From Pseudomonas sp. TH43 (GTDB lineage: Bacteria > Pseudomonadota > Gammaproteobacteria > Pseudomonadales > Pseudomonadaceae), in the NCBI RefSeq assembly GCF_016650635.1, contig NZ_JAEKFI010000001.1, positions 558,001 through 622,000 of the forward strand: DNA of 64,000 nt, read 5' to 3'. Every line of letters starts with the position of its first letter. The first letter of the stretch is position 1. Below are positions 42,455-51,009 of this stretch, one piece after another. The position numbers and the translations under genes are program-made. The notes beneath the pieces are model-generated. The model saw only the letters and a list, made by a program, of their open reading frames with translations, ran no database searches and was not told the origin of the DNA.

Positions 42455-43228
42455 TTAGGTTCCTTTGGTGGCCTGGAGTTTTTTGAATGCGTCGGGGTTG
42501 TCCCGGGCCAGCGCGGCGCGCTCCTGCTCGGTGTACTCGCCCCATTTCTTCGTGGCCTTGCCACCTTGATCGCCGGTCTGACCGGCACCCTGAGCCCTTG
42601 GCCAAAGGTGTGTTGCTGTTTCACGCAGCGATTCCGCCCATTCGAGCGGCGACAGCGGGGTTTTCCCGTCCTTCCCGTAAACGACCTCGCCGTCACGGTC
42701 GGTGGCGATTGCCTCGCCGTCTTCACTGAGTTTGAAAGTGCCCCGGGCGCGCAAGATGATGTCCTCGGCAGCCTCTGGAAGCGCGCCGGCCTTGATGGCG
42801 GCAGCGCGGATGGAGTCGGCCAGCACTTTGTCGCTGTACTTGGCAGCGAAGGCTTCGGCCTTGTCGGCACGCTCGTTGGCGGCTTTGATTTGCTTCTCGG
42901 AGTCGGTGCGCAGGCGCTCGGTGCGGCGGTTGATCACCTCGTCGAGCTTGCCCTCTGCAATCAGCTTCGTTTCTTCGTCCTGACCGACCTTGACGAGCAA
43001 GCCTTTAACCGCGTCGATATCCAGGCCTTCAAACTGACCTTTCAGCTTGTCCAGTTCGGTTTTGATGGTCCGGTTGGAGCCCAACAATTCCTGATTCTTG
43101 GACTTGAGCCCGTTTACTTCCTTGTCCAGATACTCCTGAACTTTTCCGCCAAGCGCCTCCTGGAGGGCTGCAGTCTGAGTTGCATCGAGGGTGAGGCCAG
43201 CGGCGGCTGGGTCAAATTCAAATGGCAT
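42455..43228 (-). CDS. phage scaffolding protein
   Basis: A 257-residue, strongly helical, charged protein. Its coiled region (EYLDKEVNGLKSKNQELLGSNRTIKTELDKLKGQFEG and RTERLRTDSEKQIKAANERADKAEAFAAKY) and its place right before the capsid gene are typical of scaffolds that template procapsid assembly. The C-terminal third is more hydrophilic. There is no protease domain in it or nearby. Confidence 0.75.
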   Translation of the reverse strand: MPFEFDPAAAGLTLDATQTAALQEALGGKVQEYLDKEVNGLKSKNQELLGSNRTIKTELDKLKGQFEGLDIDAVKGLLVKVGQDEETKLIAEGKLDEVINRRTERLRTDSEKQIKAANERADKAEAFAAKYSDKVLADSIRAAAIKAGALPEAAEDIILRARGTFKLSEDGEAIATDRDGEVVYGKDGKTPLSPLEWAESLRETATHLWPRAQGAGQTGDQGGKATKKWGEYTEQERAALARDNPDAFKKLQATKGT

Positions 43229-43272
43229 GGGTATCCCCTGGGGATTGGTTGGCCCGCCTGGCGGGCATAAAA

Positions 43273-43293
43273 AAACCGCCCATTGGGCGGTTT
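43273..43293 (-). terminator. minus-strand terminator before the scaffold gene
   Basis: A 9-bp stem AAACCGCCC-ATT-GGGCGGTTT with a run of A to the left (T-run on the minus strand), between the gene at 43311 and the scaffold gene. A late promoter for capsid genes may follow it. Confidence 0.65.
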
Positions 43294-43310
43294 GGTGTGA
43301 ATTCTGTGTT

Positions 43311-43796
43311 TTACCGGACTATTGAAAGTCCGCGCATGACAAGGTAATCAGCGAACTGCGTCCTACTCGGCGCGTATGGCGGCGGGCGCATGCGAAAGCC
43401 CGGCGTATCGCGATTGAGCCGCGTCCGCCGGCCGTTTGGTTCAGTGCAGTGAGTTGGCTCTTCGATCTGGAAGCCCTGTTCGGCAGCGTATAACCCAACT
43501 GCCAGCCGTACTTGGCCCCACTCAAGCTCAAAGGGCACGAACGTGTCGGACAGCGTCTGATATTCGATCTTGCAATCGCGCCGTGGCCGGGCCATGGCCT
43601 GATTCGTATTGGCCTTGCGTCCTTTCCATTGGCGAGCGTTGATATCGGCTGCAGCGCGCAGCAGAAGTTCGACCTGGTCAGCCTCTGCTTCAGGTATCTG
43701 GAACCCGTAGTAGTCACGGTAGAAGGTCAGCTTATCCAGCGGCACGAAGCTATTGGCGTCCGGCCTACCCTTCCCGTCCTCAACGATAATCTGCAT
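43311..43796 (-). CDS. DnaT-like / head-tail adaptor protein
   Basis: A 161-residue protein: FVPLDKLTFYRDYYGFQIPEAEADQVELLLRAAADINARQWKGRK, then WGQVRLAVGLYAAEQG. This is the pattern of phage proteins annotated as DnaT-like, which structural work on siphophages places as neck adaptors. It sits between head morphogenesis and scaffold genes. The DnaT name does not imply a replication role here. Confidence 0.65.
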   Translation of the reverse strand: MQIIVEDGKGRPDANSFVPLDKLTFYRDYYGFQIPEAEADQVELLLRAAADINARQWKGRKANTNQAMARPRRDCKIEYQTLSDTFVPFELEWGQVRLAVGLYAAEQGFQIEEPTHCTEPNGRRTRLNRDTPGFRMRPPPYAPSRTQFADYLVMRGLSIVR

Positions 43797-43804
43797 GCGC
43801 TATC

Positions 43805-44917
43805 TCAACCTGGTTGAGCGCCGAGTGTAACGCCTGCTCGGATGAACATGTCAGGCTCTGCTTCCTTCAACTGCGCCAGCGTCAGCGGCTTGAACGACTT
43901 GTCGAGCTGCAGCTTGGCGAACTTCTCAGGAGTCAGCCCCCCATCGCGGAACAACTTGGCCCGCACAGGACCGAGAGCATGATCCTGAAAGCTCGCCGGC
44001 TGCGTTGCCAGCCACTCGTAATAGTTCAGGGCGGCGTCGACCTGGGCCCCGCCGCTATCGCCCACCGAGGCGCGCGTGGCGTCCTTAGCGAACATCTCCG
44101 AAAGCCTGGTTGTCGGCACCGTGGTTGAGCGGCAGTTGATGTGCGCCGGCGGCAGCGGCCCTTTACCCAAGTCGAAGCGCATGCCATCCAATCCTTTGCA
44201 TTGCTGCGAGGTCTTGCGGTCGAGTGTCGAAACCCATCGATAGCCTAAAATCACATCGCTATTGGCCTTGAGCGTTTCCATCCGCGCCGTGGTGGCCACA
44301 TGCTGGATTGCCGTCTGCACCACAGAGGCGGCGTTGCGATTGCTCACCGCAAGGATGCCGTCCGTGAAGTTCTGCGTAGCGGTTCCGCGAATCGCCTGAA
44401 TGATCTGGGCGTTGGTCTGGCCCTGGCCGAAGCCGAGCCTGATGGTGTTCGTGACTCGCATCGTCTCGGTGCGCGTCCAGCCACTGACGAAGCTCTTCAA
44501 CAGTTTGCCGCCGTCGATGCCCTTCACCTGCAACGGATACGAAAAGATCGCAGCACGGATGACGGTATTGGTCGGAACGACCGCGTCAATTGACAGCGCA
44601 TTACTCAAGCTCTTGGCTTCAAAAGTCGATTCGTACAGCGCGATATCGGCCAGATCGGTCTGCACCAGGTCGCCATAAGCCTTGTAGATCTCCAACAGTT
44701 TTCCGTCCACTCGCGCCAGAAACTGTTCGAGACGGTCGCGACTGTAGGTGGTCAGCTCCTTGCGTGTCAGTTGCTCCCGCACCAGCTTGTCGATCTGGCG
44801 CAGATACTTCTCGAATTTCTTTACCTCACCGGCCTTAAGCCGCTCCAGCATTACCGAGTGGCGGGTCGTCTGCTCCAGTAGTTGGCTGTCCGCCTGCGCC
44901 TGGCTTGTCGTTGGCAT
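43805..44917 (-). CDS. phage head morphogenesis protein (Mu F / SPP1 gp7 type)
   Basis: A 370-residue protein. The C-terminal part has YRWVSTLDRKTSQQCKGLDGMRFDLGKGPLPPAHINCRSTTVP, the diagnostic MuF motif with D-x-x-T-x-x-x-C and P-x-x-H-x-N-C-R-S. The N-terminal part is a long helical region. It is packaged or needed for head assembly. Its start overlaps the portal gene by 83 nt, a usual overlap in this module. It could carry minor ejected functions. Confidence 0.85.
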   Translation of the reverse strand: MPTTSQAQADSQLLEQTTRHSVMLERLKAGEVKKFEKYLRQIDKLVREQLTRKELTTYSRDRLEQFLARVDGKLLEIYKAYGDLVQTDLADIALYESTFEAKSLSNALSIDAVVPTNTVIRAAIFSYPLQVKGIDGGKLLKSFVSGWTRTETMRVTNTIRLGFGQGQTNAQIIQAIRGTATQNFTDGILAVSNRNAASVVQTAIQHVATTARMETLKANSDVILGYRWVSTLDRKTSQQCKGLDGMRFDLGKGPLPPAHINCRSTTVPTTRLSEMFAKDATRASVGDSGGAQVDAALNYYEWLATQPASFQDHALGPVRAKLFRDGGLTPEKFAKLQLDKSFKPLTLAQLKEAEPDMFIRAGVTLGAQPG

Positions 44918-46295
44918 CTTCTTTGTCCAGGTTGATGCCGGCCGACTCGCGCTCATCGCTGATCAGGTCGGCTTCATCTTCATATGGGCGGTCCGGCAGC
45001 TTGCCGGTGGTGAGGTACTGCCAGTAGGTATCGGCGCTGATCGTTCCGGCCATCACACCTTTCAGCAGCTCGGCGAGCACTTGCGCGTCGACCACTGGGG
45101 TCACGAATTCAGGGGTCACCTTGAACTTGACCTGCTTGGGGTCGTAGCCCTTCCACTCGGCGGCGTACCGCAGGCCTTGCTCCACCGCCTCGGCCACCGT
45201 GATGACGATGCTGTGCAGCGTGGCATGCTGGTCGTTTTGGCGTGTTTTTCGCGCCTCTCCCGACTCAGTACCGCCCACGTCCATAACCTTGGCGCCAGCC
45301 TCAAGCGCGGCGTTCTTCTGGTCATCCATGGCTTTGCGGACTGCTTCAATGCCGGCACCTTGGAACTCCAGGTAACCGCACTCGCCATTCGGGCCCAGAT
45401 CCCAAGCAGCAGATGGCCCGGTCACGCTGAGCTCTACAGACTCATCAAGTCCAGACACCCACGGTTGAGGGTGGCTGGTCTGGTGCAGGGCAGTGAAGTA
45501 ATCAGCGCTCAGTTGGTAGGACTTCAACGCGGCGCGCGCCATCGTCAACAGCGGCACCTCATCGACGTCCGGCGAGTTGTCGGTCGATCCGCAGTAGATC
45601 ACCGGCAAGTACGACAGGCCTTTGACCAGGCGGTTGTCCGTTCCTGTGGTGCCCAGCGGCTTTTCGTTCTCGACCAGCTCACCGCCTTCATTCCGCACGG
45701 CGGTGTAGCAGACCTCGTTGAGCATGAAGAACTCACGGAACACGGTGTCGCAGTCATGACTGTATCGATCGCCGCCCTTCTTGCGAAACTCGCGGAACAC
45801 CGAAAGGACCAGGTCTTGCCGACCGCCTTGATCAGCGGTGTCCCAGTTGATGGCGTTGCGTGTGGCATACGTCGAGAAGTACGGCTCGCCGCGGTCATCG
45901 ATGTTCACCACCAGCGGCACCCGACCGTGCGAGATAGCCTGGCGCACCATGCGGAAGAACAGTTGCTTCAGACCGAAGCCGTCCGCAGTTGCGTTTTCCT
46001 CCAGTCCTTTCAGGCCGCCGGGCAGTTCGATCTCCGGGATCAACCGAGATACCAAACCCATCATCGAACGCAATGAGTCACGCACCCAGTGTTCGTATTG
46101 AGCGCGGTCGGTGTAGTTTTGGTACAGATACTTGTTGCCGGCGCCATCCAGCTTTTCGGCTTCGACCATTCCGCTCGGCTTGGGCAGATTGCGCTCGTTG
46201 CGCTTCACGGCGCACTCACCCTCGAGCGCGTCGTCCATCATCTCCCACTCCGCGATGTGCGCGTCGTAGTCGGGGTTTGTCGATTGCACTGGCAT
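44835..46295 (-). CDS. portal protein (DUF4055 type)
   Basis: A 486-residue portal. Marks are MPVQSTNPDYDAHIAEWEMMDDALEGE, LPKPSGMVEAEKLDGAGNKYLYQNYTDRAQYEHWVRDSLRSMMGLVSR and SADYFTALHQTSHPQPWVSGLD, which I associate with DUF4055 portals. It forms the ring through which DNA enters. The start overlaps the terminase stop (TGATG), and the head morphogenesis gene overlaps its end. Confidence 0.85.
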   Translation of the reverse strand: MPVQSTNPDYDAHIAEWEMMDDALEGECAVKRNERNLPKPSGMVEAEKLDGAGNKYLYQNYTDRAQYEHWVRDSLRSMMGLVSRLIPEIELPGGLKGLEENATADGFGLKQLFFRMVRQAISHGRVPLVVNIDDRGEPYFSTYATRNAINWDTADQGGRQDLVLSVFREFRKKGGDRYSHDCDTVFREFFMLNEVCYTAVRNEGGELVENEKPLGTTGTDNRLVKGLSYLPVIYCGSTDNSPDVDEVPLLTMARAALKSYQLSADYFTALHQTSHPQPWVSGLDESVELSVTGPSAAWDLGPNGECGYLEFQGAGIEAVRKAMDDQKNAALEAGAKVMDVGGTESGEARKTRQNDQHATLHSIVITVAEAVEQGLRYAAEWKGYDPKQVKFKVTPEFVTPVVDAQVLAELLKGVMAGTISADTYWQYLTTGKLPDRPYEDEADLISDERESAGINLDKEDANDKPGAGGQPTTGADDPPLGNAGAA

Positions 46296-47785
46296 CAGGC
46301 CAAGCCTCCAATACGGCGGACACCGCCTGTGCGTTTACGTCTGCCCATCGAAACAGCGAAGTAGCGAAATGCATCCGCGCCGTGTGATGACCAGTCGTGT
46401 AAGGGTTTGTCTTTCCAGCAGCCCCGCTTGTCGTCCCACTCCTTTCGGTAATTCTCCAGACAGGAGATACCCAGTTCGCACTTGGACTCATCGAAGGCGC
46501 AGGCCGGAAGGATTTCCCGAACCTGTTCGATGCCTTCGTCGAGACCAAGCTTTGGAACAACGCTGAACTTGAGGCTGTATTTCTGCCCGTCGATCTCGTA
46601 GCCCTCGCGTGCCAGCTCGCGGCGAGTCTTGCCGTCGCTGCCGAACTCTCGGTTATCGATGTCGTGCGGCCCCCAGTGATCGCCATACGTGTATTTGCGA
46701 TCCTTGAGCACTTTCATGTAATGCCGAAGGCCTTCACCGCTGTTCTCGTAGAAGTCGATGACGTGGTATTCCTCGCCGACGATCCGGACAAACCAGATCG
46801 CCGTAGAGTCGCCGACGCCGATATCCCAGATCGTGTGCACCGGCAGATGGCTGTTGTCGGGTAGTGCGCCGATGCGCTGAGCGGCGTAGAGCTTCGTAAA
46901 TTGCTTGGCGTAGTAGGCGCCCTCAATCGACTGCTGAAAGGCCTCCGCCGGCAGAGACGGATATTCCCGCTTCATGTCGTCGCCGAGTGTCTTCTCCTTG
47001 GCGGCGTACCAGGCGCGCTGGCCCGGGTTCGTCTCGATGCCGTGCTTGGCGAACAGCTCGTTGAAGTAGTCGGTCAGGCGCTGCGGGATGACCGCGTCGG
47101 TGGGGTCAAGCCAGTACGCCTTGTTTTTCCACCAACTGAAAAAGAAGAACTTCCAGTCCAGCTTGCCGAGCGGCGTGCCTGACAGCAGCTGCTTCTCGGC
47201 AGTCTGGGAATAATCGAAGAAGTAGCCGGCCCGGCCCTCAGCCGTGGATTCGATCGTGACAAAGCAGTCAGTCGCCACCGCCTCGAAGGCGCCGGTGACG
47301 ATCTCGCGCGCCTTGTGCGGAAATTTGGCGCAAATCTTCCCGAACTCGGAGACGTGCAAATAACGCAGGGTACCACCCCGAAACGAGGTGCTGACGTAGA
47401 GCGAACCGCCCTTGCTGAACACCAACTCACCGGCGGAGTCGTTGCTCGCAGGGTTGGCGGCGCGGATCTCTTTCGGCAGGTTGTCGTAGGCGTACTTAAC
47501 CTTCTCCCGGAACAGGCGCTTGGCGTCGTTCAGGGTGTGGGCGATCAGCGCGCACTTGGCCGACTCAAACAGAGCGGCGTCCAGCTGGATGATGCAGCAC
47601 TCAGTCGTGAAGCCGAGCTGCCGAGCCTTGAGGATGATGTTCCGGGTGTGCATCCCGTCGAAGTATTCAATCTGCTCGTCCGTCATCCGGAAGCGGGTTT
47701 TCTTACCCTGCTTGTCGGTGATGAAGTAGAGATTGTTCAAACGCCAACGCTTATCCCGGAGCAGCTTCATGTGCTCGGGCTTCAT
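46295..47785 (-). CDS. terminase large subunit
   Basis: A 496-residue packaging motor. The N-terminal ATPase has the adenine/Walker region RNIILKARQLGFTTECCI (deviant Walker A) and LRYLHVSEFGKI as Walker B with catalytic Glu. The C-terminal RNase H-like nuclease has TIWDIGVGDSTAIWFV with the first Asp and DWSSHGADAFRYF with the last. It cuts and translocates DNA into the head. It follows the small subunit directly. Confidence 0.92.
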   Translation of the reverse strand: MKPEHMKLLRDKRWRLNNLYFITDKQGKKTRFRMTDEQIEYFDGMHTRNIILKARQLGFTTECCIIQLDAALFESAKCALIAHTLNDAKRLFREKVKYAYDNLPKEIRAANPASNDSAGELVFSKGGSLYVSTSFRGGTLRYLHVSEFGKICAKFPHKAREIVTGAFEAVATDCFVTIESTAEGRAGYFFDYSQTAEKQLLSGTPLGKLDWKFFFFSWWKNKAYWLDPTDAVIPQRLTDYFNELFAKHGIETNPGQRAWYAAKEKTLGDDMKREYPSLPAEAFQQSIEGAYYAKQFTKLYAAQRIGALPDNSHLPVHTIWDIGVGDSTAIWFVRIVGEEYHVIDFYENSGEGLRHYMKVLKDRKYTYGDHWGPHDIDNREFGSDGKTRRELAREGYEIDGQKYSLKFSVVPKLGLDEGIEQVREILPACAFDESKCELGISCLENYRKEWDDKRGCWKDKPLHDWSSHGADAFRYFAVSMGRRKRTGGVRRIGGLA

Positions 47786-47786
47786 G

Positions 47787-48386
47787 TCAGGCGTCCTTCG
47801 ATAGTTCGTCCATCATCTTCGAGAGTTCGTCGGCTTCGTCCGTCTTCTCCTTCTCGTCCAGGCTGTATGCCTGACGCTCCAGAACCTGCAGATTCTTCAT
47901 TGCAGAGGAAAGCTGGAACAATGTTTTGGAATTGCTGGGCAGCGCTACGGCGGCGAGCATCGAGGCCCGGCGCATGCCGTTGTTGTCTTCGGAGGTTTCA
48001 TCCTCGATCGCGTCTTCGATGTCTTCGCGGCGCTGGATGGTGATCATCAAATCATCCATCAACAGGTTCGCAAGGATCGTCGCCTTGCGAATGTCTCGCC
48101 GGTGGCTGCGAACCACCCGGGCACCTTCTTCTGCGGCCTCTTCGATGATCTCGGAGTCGAGTTCGCAGTTCGCGCCTTGGTCGTTGCGAACCTCTCCGCG
48201 AACCAGCTTGCTGCGAACCTCTTTCCGTACCTGGTCAGAAAGGTCTCTCGCCCATCCAAGAGCTTTGGCCTTCTTCCTGATTGCGGTGTCGCTCACGCCT
48301 TGGCGCTCCGCGATGGTTCTGATGGAAAGCGAGCCGGCCCGGTAGGCTCGTTTGATCGCCTCCCAGTCGGGTTGCTTGGTTGTCAT
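47787..48386 (-). CDS. terminase small subunit
   Basis: A 199-residue DNA-binding protein. The N-terminal helix-turn-helix is IKRAYRAGSLSIRTIAERQGVSDTAIRKKAKALGW, followed by a charged helical middle (EEGARVVRSHRRDIRKATILANLLM) and an acidic C-terminus. It recognises the packaging site. The start at 48386 gives MTTKQPDWEAI; upstream in-frame codons are weak. A pac or cos site would be expected nearby, but I do not see one clearly. Confidence 0.85.
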   Translation of the reverse strand: MTTKQPDWEAIKRAYRAGSLSIRTIAERQGVSDTAIRKKAKALGWARDLSDQVRKEVRSKLVRGEVRNDQGANCELDSEIIEEAAEEGARVVRSHRRDIRKATILANLLMDDLMITIQRREDIEDAIEDETSEDNNGMRRASMLAAVALPSNSKTLFQLSSAMKNLQVLERQAYSLDEKEKTDEADELSKMMDELSKDA

Positions 48387-48448
48387 TGAAACTCTCTGGC
48401 ACTTGAAAAGGTGGCCTGTTGCCGGTATTGGTGCAGGCCATGTTATGA

Positions 48449-48940
48449 ATGGACCAGAGACCTGACCCAATGATGTCGACCATCCAAATAGTTGCCGCTA
48501 CCTCTATGGCCTTTATTGCACTGCTCTTCACGATTGCTAGGGCCACACCAGAAGAAACGTCTAAGGTGATCGGATGGGGGCGGCAAAGCGCATATTTCGG
48601 ACTGCTTATCCTGCTAATTGGGGTGTGCACGTACAACATCATCAGTTTCGTGATCGGAGTCGGCCAGCCTAGTAGGGTAGAGATTGCCAATTTTGTGGCT
48701 GCCACCCTACTTTCGATTTGGTACACCTACCTGCTCTTCGCCCACCTCATTGACATCCGCAGAACCAAGCACAGGAAAAAAATCGAAGAGCTTGAATCCG
48801 AACTTGCTGAAATTAAGCAGCAGGCTCTTACACTCGAAATTGAGGCAAAAATAACAGAGAAGCTGTCCGTACTTTTCTCTGCGCTGCTGCAACCTCCGGC
48901 TAAAGATGCCGGAGGGCCAGGCAACGATAAGTCTTGTTGA
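48449..48940 (+). CDS. cargo membrane protein beside terminase
   Basis: Up to 163 residues, with two possible starts (48449, or 48470 at MMSTI). Three hydrophobic segments (about 12-28, 46-68, 80-98) are followed by a cytoplasmic coiled coil, RKKIEELESELAEIKQQALTLEIEAK. It is on the plus strand, against the late operon, with AT-richer DNA than its neighbours. That is typical of lysogen-expressed cargo. A superinfection-exclusion role is possible but unproven. Confidence 0.6.
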   Translation: MDQRPDPMMSTIQIVAATSMAFIALLFTIARATPEETSKVIGWGRQSAYFGLLILLIGVCTYNIISFVIGVGQPSRVEIANFVAATLLSIWYTYLLFAHLIDIRRTKHRKKIEELESELAEIKQQALTLEIEAKITEKLSVLFSALLQPPAKDAGGPGNDKSC

Positions 48941-49015
48941 CTGCGCGAAAATGGCGATATCCCTGCTTTTTCCTTGTAGCGACACAATTTACTCATTTGC
49001 GAAACGTGTCGCGGT

Positions 49016-49363
49016 CTACTTGGATCGTCGCTCAATCCCGCCCGGCGCCTTTTCACAGCGCATGCAGTGCTCACAGTTCAGCGTCCGGCAGAGCAAGGCC
49101 TTCACCCGCTGCCACCAGATGACCATGAAGATGTGGCGCATGCCGGCCAGAGCCAGCGAGACGTGCAGCGTGATCCCGGCCGTGGTCGGGCCCATCATGA
49201 AGATGTTCTGCGCCCGGCTCATCACAACGAAACCGCTGATGGCGATCGCCGAATAGATCAGCTTGCCGATGACGCCGTCCCGCACTCGACCGCTCAGAAC
49301 ACACCAGGTCGCCCACAAGGCAATCAAGCCGCAGGCGATAGAGTTGATCAGTTCAAGACTCAT
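49016..49363 (-). CDS. phage holin-like membrane protein
   Basis: A 115-residue protein with three hydrophobic segments (about 5-24, 34-50, 60-84) and a basic, Cys-containing C-terminus (LNCEHCMRCEKAPGG). Its ATG overlaps the stop of the preceding holin-like gene (ATGA), with GGGGGAGG before it. The pair lies upstream of terminase, a common site for Pseudomonas prophage holins, far from the endolysin. Which of the two is the holin and which the antiholin cannot be told. Confidence 0.65.
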   Translation of the reverse strand: MSLELINSIACGLIALWATWCVLSGRVRDGVIGKLIYSAIAISGFVVMSRAQNIFMMGPTTAGITLHVSLALAGMRHIFMVIWWQRVKALLCRTLNCEHCMRCEKAPGGIERRSK

Positions 49364-49698
49364 GGTGGATTGCCTCCCCCGAACCGCTGGCGAATGAGCG
49401 CCCAGAGATCAGCGGCTTTGATGGCTCGATTGATGGCCGCGAGCAGCGAACCGCCGAAGGTGCCCAGCAGGAAGCCAATGCCCGCAACGATCTTCGGCTC
49501 GGTTACACCCAGATAGGTGCTGACCATGCTCGTCAGATAAAGAGAGCAGGCAATGCCGGTGACCAGAAAGATCATCCAAGCACGCCAGTCAGCCAGATCG
49601 TCTTTGTGCCACCAGCTTGCGACGACAGCGCCGACCAGTCCTGCGATCAGCAATTCAAACCTGTCGATCTTTTCGAGCAGGCGCTGCAATAACTCCAT
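49360..49698 (-). CDS. phage holin-like membrane protein, first of pair
   Basis: A 112-residue protein from ATG 49698, behind GGAG. It has a short charged helix (MELLQRLLEKIDRFE), then three hydrophobic segments (LLIAGLVGAVVASWW, AWMIFLVTGIACSLYLTSMV, IVAGIGFLLGTFGGSLLAA) and a basic tail, the outline of class I holins or phage_holin_3 proteins. It is coupled to the next gene by overlap. Confidence 0.7.
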   Translation of the reverse strand: MELLQRLLEKIDRFELLIAGLVGAVVASWWHKDDLADWRAWMIFLVTGIACSLYLTSMVSTYLGVTEPKIVAGIGFLLGTFGGSLLAAINRAIKAADLWALIRQRFGGGNPP

Positions 49699-49727
49699 GC
49701 GCTCGACTCCTTGGGATGGGCATGAAA

Positions 49728-49751
49728 AAGCCCAAGTCATTGCTTGGGCTT
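49728..49751 (-). terminator. terminator hairpin upstream of the holins
   Basis: A 9-bp perfect stem AAGCCCAAG-TCATTG-CTTGGGCTT with A-runs on both sides, so it can work in both directions. On the minus strand it would end the early transcript before the holins unless antiterminated, the place where a Q-type protein would act. Confidence 0.7.
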
Positions 49752-49808
49752 GGAAAAAGAACTCTCAGGTGCTATCACTACATTTTCAAAAAATCAGAGA
49801 AACTAAAT

Positions 49809-50228
49809 ATGGGAAATGAAAAGGACGTCAGCTCTAGAACGTTTTACTTTGCGCCCTATGCGCCAGAGATCGAAGGAAGGTCTCCGAAAAGCCAAAACGA
49901 TTTTATGTACAACTTCAACCGATCTGTATCAAAGGAAAAAATCAGCCTCGCCCACAAGATCTTGAAAGGAGCGTTGATATCCGACAACTCCAACAAGGGA
50001 CTGGAAGAGAAGATTGAAAGAGCTCTTAGTGCCAATCTTGGACGGAAAATTGATCACCTCGTAGATAAGTCAATCCCTTATGGCCAAGCCGGTCGATGCA
50101 CCTATGGGATAGTCGTCTGCTTCGAACGCCTTCCCGATGAACTGGAAATAGGGGAAGAGTGGGTTAGAGTGCCTACCGAAAATATCCCCCTGTATGACCA
50201 AGAAATAATTTGCGTTTCAAATAAATAA
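49809..50228 (+). CDS. cargo protein in late-promoter region, hypothetical
   Basis: A 139-residue soluble protein from ATG 49809: MGNEKDVSSRTFYFAPYAPE..., a Lys/Ser/Asn-rich middle (SVSKEKISLAHKILKGALIS) and a beta-rich end (GRCTYGIVVCFERLPDELEIG). It is AT-rich against its neighbours and on the opposite strand, bounded by terminators at 49728 and 50233. This is a self-contained cargo unit. No family is recognised. Confidence 0.6.
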   Translation: MGNEKDVSSRTFYFAPYAPEIEGRSPKSQNDFMYNFNRSVSKEKISLAHKILKGALISDNSNKGLEEKIERALSANLGRKIDHLVDKSIPYGQAGRCTYGIVVCFERLPDELEIGEEWVRVPTENIPLYDQEIICVSNK

Positions 50229-50232
50229 CAAA

Positions 50233-50256
50233 AAACCCGGCTCGGTGGCCGGGTTT
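50233..50256. terminator. bidirectional terminator after the cargo gene
   Basis: Stem AAACCCGGC-TCGGTG-GCCGGGTTT with A-rich left and T-containing right sides. It closes the plus-strand cargo gene ending at 50228. Confidence 0.65.
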
Positions 50257-50331
50257 CGAAGTTGTCGTGCGCTGGAGGTAAGTTGCGCAGTGTGGGAAAA
50301 GTACATCAAATCCCCCACCATGGCAATATCT

Positions 50332-51009
50332 TTATGCCGCATCCTCTGAATTTTCTGCGTGAATAACCTGCCACACAGGTTGTTGAGCCTGAATATCCAC
50401 TTCCTCAATAGCCTTTCGCAGGAAATTCCAGATGTCGAGCCAATCGCGATCCCAGTGCTTTGGCTGGATGGCGATCCCGTACAGCTTCATCATGGCGCCG
50501 GACACTCGAGCCGGCCCCCACGCATCGCCGCCGTTCGCCTCGGCCTTGTAGGACTGCAGGGCACAGGTGATCAGGCAATGCACCTTCGCCGCCTTAACAT
50601 CGGTCAGCGCACTGAAGTCGGTATCCGACCAGATCAGCTTCTCGGCGTTGAGCATGTGAACGACTGTCATGCAGGGGTGGTAGAGGTAGTGTCCCAACTG
50701 CTGCACCTGGAACGGCAACGACTCGATCGCCTTCTGGACCTTCCCCATGGTCACCAGGTGAGCGGCTCGATGTGTCGATCGGCCAATAGGCGTGCGGCGC
50801 GTCTCGGCAATGTGGATCTTCTGGCGCACAGCCATGATGCGTTCTTCCTTGTCCTCGCCCTGGGCGGCAAAGATGACCTCTCGAAGCGCGGCCTTTTCCT
50901 TCCGGACGACAGTCGCGGATTTTGCCCGGTCAGCCGCTGCCGCACTGATTGAGGCGTTCGACTCATGCTGTGCGTCTGTCCACGCTTGACGTGCGTTGAT
51001 CAATTTCAT
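50332..51009 (-). CDS. prophage protein in the late-regulator (Q) position
   Basis: A 225-residue soluble, helix-rich protein: KLINARQAWTDAQHESNASIS, a basic middle (RTPIGRSTHRAAHLVTMGKVQ), then FQVQQLGHYLYHPCMTVVHML and PKHWDRDWLDIWNFLRKAIEEVD. It directly follows NinG and is the last gene before the holin/terminase promoter region, where lambda-like phages carry antiterminator Q. No clear Q motif or zinc finger is present, so I name it by position only. Confidence 0.55.
   Translation of the reverse strand: MKLINARQAWTDAQHESNASISAAAADRAKSATVVRKEKAALREVIFAAQGEDKEERIMAVRQKIHIAETRRTPIGRSTHRAAHLVTMGKVQKAIESLPFQVQQLGHYLYHPCMTVVHMLNAEKLIWSDTDFSALTDVKAAKVHCLITCALQSYKAEANGGDAWGPARVSGAMMKLYGIAIQPKHWDRDWLDIWNFLRKAIEEVDIQAQQPVWQVIHAENSEDAA

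Noticed and set aside
41462..43270. A 602-codon plus-strand open frame across the capsid and scaffold genes
   Set aside because: It is the antisense shadow of two well-supported structural genes. High GC at third positions keeps it open, and it has no family-like motifs.
43311..43796. DnaT-like label taken as primosome function
   Set aside because: The gene is in the head module, where this family acts as a head-tail adaptor. No replication context.
44748..46076. A 442-codon plus-strand frame opposite the portal gene
   Set aside because: The portal and head morphogenesis genes explain this DNA; the antisense product has no recognisable features.
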